Shown here one piece after another: positions 6,199 to 11,720 of a stretch of DNA of 11,720 bases. The stretch's first letter is position 1, and the number at the start of each line of letters is the position of its first letter. A model generated the notes under the pieces. It saw only the letters and a list, made by a program, of their open reading frames with translations. It was not told the DNA's origin and ran no database searches. The position numbers were made by a program, and so were the translations under genes. The DNA is from Faecalibacterium sp. (lineage in GTDB: Bacteria > Bacillota > Clostridia > Oscillospirales > Ruminococcaceae), in contig JAHHRK010000046.1 in assembly GCA_020025795.1 (NCBI GenBank), positions 1-11,720 on the forward strand, written 5' to 3'.

Positions 6199-7209
6199 AT
6201 GAAAAAAGGAACCTGGTATTCTCTGATGTTTCGTTATCTGCGCGAGCTGTCGCCTTTGCTGCTTTTGTTTTTGCTGGTATCGGGCGTGTTTGGGCTGATA
6301 ACATTTTTGTACGGCCTGCCTGCCGAAGCCGTTCTCTATGCGCTTGGGCTGTGTCTGGTCGTTCTGCTGGCGGTGCTGCCGTTTCATGCCGCACGCTGGC
6401 TGAAAAAGCACCGTATGCGCCAAACCGTGCAGCTCAATCTTCCTTTGATGCTGGACCAGCTCCCCCAGCCCGGCACACAAGCGGAACAGGACTTGGCCGA
6501 CATTGCCAACCGACTGGCCCAGATTTTGGATACGGAACGTACCGCACGTCAAACCAGCGAACAGGAAAGCATGGACTACTACACCACCTGGGTGCATCAA
6601 ATCAAGACACCCATTTCCTCCATGAAATTACTGCTGGAAGCCGACGACACCGAGGAAAACCACCGCTTGTCGGCAGAGCTGTTCCGCATTGAGCAATATG
6701 TGGAAATGGTATTAAGCTATCTGCGGCTGGGCAGCAGTGCTTCGGATTATCTGTTCCGCACCTATGATTTAGATAGCATTCTCAAACAGGCCATTCATAA
6801 ATATGCACCGCTGTTTGTGCAGCGGCGGATTCGTCTGGTTTATGCGCCGGTCAACATTTCTGTGCTGACGGACGAAAAGTGGCTTTTGTTCATCATCGAG
6901 CAAATCCTCTCCAACAGCGTGAAATACACGCCGTCCGCAGGCACTGTGACAATCACTGTCACACCGGAAAAGGTGCTGCAAATCACCGATACCGGCATCG
7001 GCATTGCGCCGGAAGATTTGCCGCGCATCTTTGAAAAGGGCTTTACCGGCTACAATGGCCGTGCCGACAAAAAGGCGTCCGGCCTGGGGCTGTACCTGTG
7101 CAAATCGGCAGCGGAGCGGCTTTCGCACCGCATCTGGGCCGAATCGGTTCCCGGCCAGGGAACCACCATTTCGCTGGACCTTTCTACCGCGCCTTTGGGT
7201 GTGGAATAA
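6199..7209 (+). CDS. bceS: Intramembrane-sensing histidine kinase, BceS-like
   Basis: This 336-residue membrane kinase has two closely spaced N-terminal membrane segments (about 18-38 and 43-62). They are joined by only a few extracellular residues, so there is no room for a sensor domain. That is the hallmark of intramembrane-sensing kinases, which in this family take their signal from the partner transporter. The dimerisation and phosphotransfer helix carries His133 in TTWVHQIKTPISSMKLLLE. The ATPase domain has the N box around EQILSNSVKYTP (Asn238), the G1 box DTGIGIA (Asp264), an F box FEKGF and the G2 box GLGLYL (295-300), all intact. GAGG lies 5 nt before the ATG. The gene follows the regulator by 9 nt and precedes the transporter by 110 bp. 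Confidence 0.92.
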   Translation: MKKGTWYSLMFRYLRELSPLLLLFLLVSGVFGLITFLYGLPAEAVLYALGLCLVVLLAVLPFHAARWLKKHRMRQTVQLNLPLMLDQLPQPGTQAEQDLADIANRLAQILDTERTARQTSEQESMDYYTTWVHQIKTPISSMKLLLEADDTEENHRLSAELFRIEQYVEMVLSYLRLGSSASDYLFRTYDLDSILKQAIHKYAPLFVQRRIRLVYAPVNISVLTDEKWLLFIIEQILSNSVKYTPSAGTVTITVTPEKVLQITDTGIGIAPEDLPRIFEKGFTGYNGRADKKASGLGLYLCKSAAERLSHRIWAESVPGQGTTISLDLSTAPLGVE

Positions 7210-7215
7210 CCCATC

Positions 7216-7252
7216 TTACAAAAATGTCACATAAAACGGCCGAAATGTCACA
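7216..7252 (+). promoter_or_regulatory. Candidate response-regulator operator upstream of bceA
   Basis: The decamer AAATGTCACA occurs twice, at 7222-7231 and 7243-7252, with a 21-bp period (two helical turns), as expected for tandem binding of an OmpR-type dimer. The first copy also forms an imperfect inverted repeat TTACA-AAAA-TGTCA (7216-7229), which resembles the TNACA-N4-TGTAA pattern described for BceR. The downstream promoter has no good -35, which fits activator dependence. Confidence 0.5.
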
Positions 7253-7282
7253 CGATTCGATGTCTGGCAGTTCGGTCGTTTT
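7233..7282 (+). repeat. 12-bp inverted repeat at the kinase-transporter junction
   Basis: AAAACGGCCGAA (7233-7244) and TTCGGTCGTTTT (7271-7282) pair over 12 positions with one G-U wobble, around a 26-nt loop that contains most of the second AAATGTCACA copy. As RNA it could be a weak terminator or attenuator for transcripts coming from the kinase gene; as DNA it could be an operator. Its right arm lies in the spacer of the bceA promoter. Confidence 0.45.
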
Positions 7283-7290
7283 GTTATACT
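7282..7290 (+). promoter_or_regulatory. Predicted bceA promoter (-10 only)
   Basis: TGTTATACT is an extended -10 (TG-T-TATACT), 30 bp before the ATG at 7320. At 17 bp upstream the -35 position reads GTCTGG or TGTCTG, which is poor, suggesting a regulated promoter. Confidence 0.55.
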
Positions 7291-7319
7291 GAGGCCACAA
7301 CCACAAGGAGGTCTGATTT

Positions 7320-8087
7320 ATGACGATATTAGAGGCAAAATGTCTGCAAAAGATTTATACTACCCGCTTTGGCGGTACCCAGGTCGAAGCGCTGAAAAAC
7401 GTTTCCTTTTCCGTGGAGCAGGGCGAATATGTGGCCATCATGGGCGAATCCGGCAGCGGCAAAACCACGCTGCTGAACATTCTGGCAACGTTGGACACGC
7501 CCACCCGTGGCGAAGTGCTGCTGAATGGCAAATCTCTTTCCACGGTGCGTGAAAAAGAAAGCGCCGCCTTCCGCCGGGATAATTTGGGCTTTGTGTTTCA
7601 GGATTTCAACCTGCTGGACACCTTCACCTTGCAGGACAACATCTTTCTGCCGCTGGTGCTTGCTGGCGCACGCTACGAAGATATGGCGGCAAAGCTCCAG
7701 CCGCTGGCCCAGAAACTGGGCATTGAGAAAATTCTCAATAAATATCCCTATGAGGTTTCCGGCGGCCAAAAGCAGCGCGTTGCCGTTGCCCGTGCGCTGA
7801 TTACCCAGCCCAAGCTGATTTTGGCGGACGAACCCACCGGCGCGCTGGATTCCCGCTCTTCGGACAGCCTATTGCAGGTGTTCAACCAAATCAATCAGGA
7901 AGGTCAGACCATTCTGATGGTCACCCACTCCACCAAGGCTGCAAGCCACGCCAGCCGTGTATTGTTCATCAAGGACGGCGAAGTGTTCCACCAAATCTAT
8001 CGGGGCAATGCAACCCAGGAACAGCAGTTCCAGAAAATTTCGGATACGCTGACCCTGTTGGCGACAGGTGGTGAGCAGCATGAATAA
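7320..8087 (+). CDS. bceA: ABC transporter ATPase, BceA-like
   Basis: This 255-residue cytoplasmic ATPase powers the BceB-type permease. Walker A is GESGSGKT (42-49), the Q loop is Gln94 in FVFQDFNLLD, the signature is VSGGQKQR (146-153), Walker B is LILADE (166-171) with catalytic Glu171, the D loop is ALD (175-177), and His203 is the switch histidine. FQDFNLLDTFTLQDNIFLPL is typical of the MacB/LolD/BceA subgroup, which act as mechanotransducers rather than classic importers. In that family the complex frees lipid II-cycle intermediates from antimicrobial peptides such as bacitracin or lantibiotics; the actual ligand here is unknown. AGGAGG lies 8 nt before the ATG. The stop overlaps the start of the permease by 8 nt, so translation of the two is likely coupled. 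Confidence 0.95.
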   Translation: MTILEAKCLQKIYTTRFGGTQVEALKNVSFSVEQGEYVAIMGESGSGKTTLLNILATLDTPTRGEVLLNGKSLSTVREKESAAFRRDNLGFVFQDFNLLDTFTLQDNIFLPLVLAGARYEDMAAKLQPLAQKLGIEKILNKYPYEVSGGQKQRVAVARALITQPKLILADEPTGALDSRSSDSLLQVFNQINQEGQTILMVTHSTKAASHASRVLFIKDGEVFHQIYRGNATQEQQFQKISDTLTLLATGGEQHE

Positions 8088-10017
8088 ATTGTTCTTTCCG
8101 CGCCTGGCGGCGGATAACATCCGCAAAAATGCCAAAACCTATGTGCCCTACATCATCACCTGTACCGTCACGGTGATGATGTACTATCTGGTAAAGTCAC
8201 TTTCCTGCAATCCTGCGCTGGAGGATATGGGCCTTGGTGCTCTGATGATTGTAGGCAGCGGCGTGGTTGCGCTGTTTGCGCTGATTTTTCTGTTTTATAC
8301 CAACAGCTTTCTCATCAAGCGCCGCAAAAAAGAGTTCGGTCTGTTCCACATTCTGGGCATGGAAAAGCGTCACCTGGCCAAAAGCCTTGCCTGGGAAACG
8401 CTGTATGTAGCCCTGATCAGCATCGGCGGTGGCCTTTTGCTGGGCATCACACTGGATAAACTGGCGTTCCTTTTGGTCACGCGCGTCATTGGTCAGCCGG
8501 TCACGCTGGGATTTTTCCTTTCGCCTAAGGTTGTGGGTAACACAGCCGGTTACTTTTTGCTGATTTTTCTTTTGATTTATGCAAACTCCGTGCGCCAAAT
8601 CCACACCAGCAGCCCCATCGAGCTGATGCGCGATTCCCATGCCGGCGAGCGTGAACCTAAAGCCAAATGGTTTTTGGCTCTGCTGGGCTTTGTTTGTGTG
8701 GGTGCCGGCTATTATTACGCACGCACCACCAAAGATGCAATCTCTGCTATCGGCACCTTCTTTGGTGCAGTGGCACTGGTCATGATTGGCACCTATCTGC
8801 TTTTCACAGCCGGCAGCATCGCCATTTTGAAGCTGATGCGCAAAAACAAACGTTTCTATTATCAGGCCAATCACTTCATCAGTGTGTCCGGCTTGTTGTA
8901 CCGCATGAAACAGAATGCGGTAGGCCTTGCCAACATCTGCATTTTGTCCACCATGGTGCTGATTATCCTTTCTTCTACCGGCTCCATGATGATGGGTATT
9001 CAGGACATTATCCAGTCACGCTACCCCAACGATTTCTGCGTGTATCTGGACGGTGAAAACGCCGCTGCCGCCGTGGACGAAATCCACACCTTGCAGGCCG
9101 AACAGGATTTTCCCGTGCAGGACGAGCTGTATTACTCTTACTTGCTCTTGCCCTGCACCCGAAACAAGGACAGCTTTGCCTTCCAGGGCATCGACATGGT
9201 GGTTGCTGTTCCGGTATCAGATTACAACCGCACCATGGGCACAAACTATCAGCTGGACGAGGATGAAATTCTTTTGATGGACGGCCGCACCGCCTATGAC
9301 TACCCCACCTTGCATCTGTTTGACGGCACCTATACCGTCAAAGAAAAGGTTGATGCGTATCCTCCCAACGGTGTTCTTTCTTCTTTTATTTATGATTCCT
9401 ACTACATGGTCGTACCTGACAGTACGATCACCGACTGGAACGCATCCTTTACGGCTCTGACGCAGAACGACGCTATGGCAGGTACCGCATTGAAAGCCTA
9501 TTACGGCTTTGACACCACTGCCAATGCAGACACCCAGCTTGCTTTCCAAAAAGCGATGCAGCGCGCCTCCATTTCGTCTGTCAGCTCACTGGAAGTGAAA
9601 ACCGAAGCACACGACAGCTTTGTGGGACTGTACAGCGGCTTCTTTTTCATTGGCGTATTCCTGGGCGTCTTGTTCCTGATGGCAACCGTGCTGATTATTT
9701 ACTATAAGCAAATCACCGAAGGTTACGACGACCGGCAGCGCTATGTGATTCTGCGCCAGGTGGGCATGAACAGCCAGGAAATCAAGTCCGCCATTCACTC
9801 GCAAATCATTACGGTCTTTTTCCTGCCGCTGGCTGTAGCCGGTATCCATGTGATTGCCGCCTATCCGCTGATGGTCAAGCTGCTTGCCATGCTGAATCTG
9901 CTGAACCAGCGGCTGTTCTTTGGCTGCACCGTCAGTTGCTATCTGGTGTTCGCTGTATTCTATCTGGCGGTATATCTGCTGACAGCCAAAGTCTATTACA
10001 AAATCGTCAGCCAGTAA
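8080..10017 (+). CDS. bceB: ABC transporter permease, BceB-like (FtsX family)
   Basis: The 645-residue membrane protein has about ten predicted transmembrane segments: roughly 20-40, 56-78, 105-127, 153-170, 197-213, 223-245, 283-303, 516-541, 574-597 and 615-637. A large extracellular domain of about 210 residues (305-515) lies between the seventh and eighth. This is the defining BceB architecture, in which the domain contacts the peptide or its target and the permease also binds and informs the kinase. FtsX-like cytoplasmic loops are visible, such as KRRKKEFGLFHILGMEKRHL (80-99) and YVILRQVGMNSQEIK. GTG codons exist four and three codons upstream, but the ATG at 8080 is preferred because it overlaps bceA by 8 nt and follows a GGTGG/GGTGAG-like Shine-Dalgarno. 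The extracellular domain is the least conserved part of the family and should set specificity. Confidence 0.94.
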   Translation: MNKLFFPRLAADNIRKNAKTYVPYIITCTVTVMMYYLVKSLSCNPALEDMGLGALMIVGSGVVALFALIFLFYTNSFLIKRRKKEFGLFHILGMEKRHLAKSLAWETLYVALISIGGGLLLGITLDKLAFLLVTRVIGQPVTLGFFLSPKVVGNTAGYFLLIFLLIYANSVRQIHTSSPIELMRDSHAGEREPKAKWFLALLGFVCVGAGYYYARTTKDAISAIGTFFGAVALVMIGTYLLFTAGSIAILKLMRKNKRFYYQANHFISVSGLLYRMKQNAVGLANICILSTMVLIILSSTGSMMMGIQDIIQSRYPNDFCVYLDGENAAAAVDEIHTLQAEQDFPVQDELYYSYLLLPCTRNKDSFAFQGIDMVVAVPVSDYNRTMGTNYQLDEDEILLMDGRTAYDYPTLHLFDGTYTVKEKVDAYPPNGVLSSFIYDSYYMVVPDSTITDWNASFTALTQNDAMAGTALKAYYGFDTTANADTQLAFQKAMQRASISSVSSLEVKTEAHDSFVGLYSGFFFIGVFLGVLFLMATVLIIYYKQITEGYDDRQRYVILRQVGMNSQEIKSAIHSQIITVFFLPLAVAGIHVIAAYPLMVKLLAMLNLLNQRLFFGCTVSCYLVFAVFYLAVYLLTAKVYYKIVSQ

Positions 10018-10032
10018 CGGAGGAACCACTCT

Positions 10033-10512
10033 ATGAAAAAATTCTTTGCCCTGTCTATCGTGCTTGTGGCGCTGGTGTGCAGCTTAACTGCCTGCAAACA
10101 TATGTCCGGCACGGAGCTGTACGCCTGGGCGGAAAACTGGACCGCACAGCTGGGCCATTCACAAATCACCGCAGATGAAAATCTGATTGGCACCCGCGTT
10201 TGGGGCGATGATGAATACTGCGGCACCTATCAGGCCGAATGTACCGGCGTCACCGGAAAAAACGTCATTTTCGGCGGCGCAGCACTTTCTAACCGGACGC
10301 TGAATCTTTCGGGAACCATTCACAGCCAGGGCGGAAAAGCCAATATCCGCATCCGCCAGAATGACGAAGTCATCCTTCTGGAGACGGACGAACACGGCGC
10401 TTTTTCCACCCAGCTGTCGCTGGAAAGCGGCGGCAACTACATTATGGTGCAGTACGAAGATTTTTCCGGCACCGTAACACTTACCTCAGAACACAGCGAA
10501 AGCAACTGTTAA
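10033..10512 (+). CDS. Small lipoprotein at the end of the bceRSAB block
   Basis: The 159-residue product starts MKKFFALSIVLVALVCSLTAC, a signal peptide with lipobox LTAC and acylated Cys21, so it should be anchored outside the membrane next to BceB. Two cysteines in the mature part (63 and 70, in YCGTYQAEC) could form a short disulfide loop. From about residue 75 the alternating hydrophobic pattern (NVIFGGAAL, RTLNLSGTI, KANIRIRQ, GAFSTQLSL, NYIMVQYEDF) suggests a small beta-sandwich. It starts 15 nt after the permease stop, with GGAGG 9 nt before the ATG, and a strong terminator follows, so it belongs to the transporter operon. No function is known. By position it is a candidate peptide-binding or sensing partner of the permease, like immunity lipoproteins in other peptide-resistance loci; this is inference. 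Confidence 0.88.
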   Translation: MKKFFALSIVLVALVCSLTACKHMSGTELYAWAENWTAQLGHSQITADENLIGTRVWGDDEYCGTYQAECTGVTGKNVIFGGAALSNRTLNLSGTIHSQGGKANIRIRQNDEVILLETDEHGAFSTQLSLESGGNYIMVQYEDFSGTVTLTSEHSESNC

Positions 10513-10522
10513 ATCCGCAATA

Positions 10523-10563
10523 AAAAGAGCAGCGCAGGTCTACAAAGCCTGCGCTGCTCTTTT
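10523..10563. terminator. Strong terminator after the transporter operon, bidirectional
   Basis: AAAAGAGCAGCGCAGG (10523-10538) and CCTGCGCTGCTCTTTT (10548-10563) form a perfect 16-bp stem with a 9-nt loop. A/T tracts on both sides make it fit for the plus-strand operon and for the convergent 61-residue gene. Confidence 0.9.
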
Positions 10564-10578
10564 ATGTGTTATCAATGC

Positions 10579-10764
10579 TTACAGCAGATACTTGGTTACG
10601 TCTGCACGACATTCGTACTCGCAGTACGCTTCCAAACCCATACAGAAGACGCGCTGTGCCTCGGACATTTCATTTGGCAGCACAGTATCTTCCAGTACAA
10701 CGTGTGCTAGCTCGCTGCGCTGCTGCGGCGTCAGCATTGCTTCTGCCTGTTCAAAAGTCAGCAT
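10579..10764 (-). CDS. Hypothetical 61-residue acidic protein
   Basis: The short protein begins MLTFEQAEAMLTPQQRSELA. It looks mostly helical and acidic, has two cysteines close together (CEYEC) plus one more, and no signal peptide or membrane segment, so it is probably cytoplasmic. I do not recognise the family. Reality as a gene is supported by GGAGG 7 nt before the ATG, a near-consensus promoter 17-bp spaced just upstream, and a terminator right after the stop. It is convergent with the Bce operon and transcribed in the same direction as the next gene to the right, from which it is separated by 109 bp and its own promoter. Confidence 0.7.
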   Translation of the reverse strand: MLTFEQAEAMLTPQQRSELAHVVLEDTVLPNEMSEAQRVFCMGLEAYCEYECRADVTKYLL

Positions 10765-10822
10765 GATGATTCCTCCACTTTTCTGGTATCGGCATGTTGC
10801 TCAGAACAGGCCGTTTGGCTTT

Positions 10823-10851
10823 ATTGTAGCCGCTTTTGGCCAGAATGTAAA
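10823..10851 (-). promoter_or_regulatory. Predicted promoter of the 61-residue protein gene
   Basis: On the minus strand TTTACA (10851-10846) and TACAAT (10828-10823) are separated by 17 bp; each differs from consensus at one position. The start codon at 10764 is about 59 bp downstream. Confidence 0.6.
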
Positions 10852-10873
10852 CTCCTTTTCTGCGGCCTGCGCC

Positions 10874-11720
10874 TTACTGCATGGTAATCTGTACGCTTTC
10901 CAGAATACGCTGCATAATTTCTGCCGCAGCATCTGCATAAACCGCATCGAAGCCTGCATCACCAGTAATATGCACCACATTTCCATCCGCATCGGTCAGG
11001 CGGAACGAAAAGTAATCATATTCCTTACCAAAGCGTTCGTCTTTCTGGCGGCGGAACACATGCCACGCCTTCCCGTCCGGACCTGGGAACGTAAGGATTT
11101 CTTCGCTGTCCAGTGGGTAATATTCCAAATCATCAGGCTCATACCAAAGCTCAATATAGCTTGTTCCGATGCCGCCGATATGGATACCATTCGCACTTCC
11201 AGTATTTGAAATCGGCATGACCCACTGTTCTGGCTCTCCTGCAAAATATTCCGGCGGCAGCACAAACGAGAATCCGCCCCATGTATCCTCGTAATAAATC
11301 CTTTGCACGCCATCTGCTGTTTCTTTGCGCAGTTTGTAATGCACCGCATCCAAAACACTTTGGAAAGTGGTTTCGTATGTTTCCCACGCTTCAGCTGGGC
11401 AGCGGAACACAAAGCAGCCGTTGGCCCAGTTTATGCCCTGCTGCTCCACGTACCATTCCACCATAGGCTGATTGTTCTGCGTATACGTGCAGCGCCAGAA
11501 ATCATAGCGGATGCCATTGACTGTGATTTCCTCATGCTCCTGCACAGTAATCTTCTCGCAGGCGTCTGCGTGCTGAGCGAGCCATTCTTTCTCTGTTAAT
11601 TTTTCGTCCGCACGCTTCGTGCCGTAGCGAAAAAGGCAGCCTTCCGACATTTCCGGTGCAGAAAGCTCCGCCCATTCCATACCGACTGCGTCATGGACTG
11701 CATGTACCTGCCACGCGGAA
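10874..11720 (-). CDS. Hypothetical protein with two similar alpha/beta modules, 5' part outside window
   Basis: The frame is open from the right edge to the stop at 10874, giving 281 visible residues. The first in-window ATG (11680) has no ribosome binding site, and the 13 codons before it are also open, so the true start is most likely beyond the window. Two modules appear to follow each other. The first has ITVNGIRYDFWRCTY...NGCFVFRCPAEAWETYETTFQSVLDAV; the second has GKAWHVFRRQ...YDYFSFRLTDADGNVVHI...AAAEIMQRILESVQI. Both end in a helix with an (I/F)-x-x-(V/I)-(L)-(D/E)-x-V pattern, as in the PsbP/DcrB/Mog1-like fold often found in secreted Firmicutes proteins. That fold is a guess from the pattern, and secretion cannot be judged without the N-terminus. 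Confidence 0.75.
   Translation of the reverse strand, partial: SAWQVHAVHDAVGMEWAELSAPEMSEGCLFRYGTKRADEKLTEKEWLAQHADACEKITVQEHEEITVNGIRYDFWRCTYTQNNQPMVEWYVEQQGINWANGCFVFRCPAEAWETYETTFQSVLDAVHYKLRKETADGVQRIYYEDTWGGFSFVLPPEYFAGEPEQWVMPISNTGSANGIHIGGIGTSYIELWYEPDDLEYYPLDSEEILTFPGPDGKAWHVFRRQKDERFGKEYDYFSFRLTDADGNVVHITGDAGFDAVYADAAAEIMQRILESVQITMQ

Noticed and set aside
5881..6600. A 239-codon minus-strand frame across the regulator-kinase junction
   Set aside because: It is the complement of two clearly recognised genes and has no motif of its own.
8068..8079. GTG codons at 8068 and 8071 as alternative starts for the permease
   Set aside because: The ATG at 8080 gives the usual short overlap with bceA and the typical BceB start; the upstream GTG codons form the purine-rich Shine-Dalgarno stretch.
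10811..10845. GGCC/GGCT inverted repeat as a terminator for the right-edge gene
   Set aside because: Pairing is short and interrupted, no T run follows, and the segment is better explained as the promoter of the 61-residue gene.

Overview
The window looks like chromosomal DNA of an anaerobic, low-to-mid GC Firmicute, most likely a gut Clostridia member of the Oscillospiraceae (Faecalibacterium/Gemmiger-like). This is inferred from the clostridial-type AdhE, Rex-like operators of the Firmicutes type, strong AGGAGG ribosome binding sites, many small lipoproteins and a Bce-type peptide-resistance module. No rRNA, tRNA, CRISPR array, insertion sequence or phage gene was seen.

Left part (1-4261): the 5' part of an amidohydrolase gene (minus strand, runs off the left edge), a terminator, and the large fermentative gene adhE (minus strand). 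A 375-bp AT-rich region follows. It holds the adhE promoter, two Rex-like operators and a structured leader. It also carries a divergent promoter for a small protein with nine cysteines, which ends at a perfect-stem bidirectional terminator.

Middle part (4262-10563): two tandem lipoprotein genes on the minus strand diverge from a five-gene plus-strand block. That block encodes an OmpR-type response regulator, a short-loop (intramembrane-sensing) histidine kinase, a BceA-like ATPase, a BceB-like permease with about ten membrane segments and a large extracellular domain, and a further small lipoprotein. The ATPase/permease part has its own extended -10 promoter, preceded by direct and inverted repeats that look like a response-regulator target. 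A strong bidirectional terminator closes the block. The likely logic is that permease and kinase sense a cell-envelope-active peptide together, the phosphorylated regulator raises transporter expression, and the transporter protects the lipid II cycle. The three lipoproteins are candidate accessory envelope proteins; that role is inference.

Right part (10564-11720): a 61-residue hypothetical protein with a good promoter of its own, and the C-terminal part of an unrecognised two-domain protein that runs off the right edge, both on the minus strand.

The most useful leads are the lipoprotein-flanked Bce module with its unusual regulatory junction at 7216-7290, and the doubly Rex-marked adhE control region with a leader that can fold in two incompatible ways.
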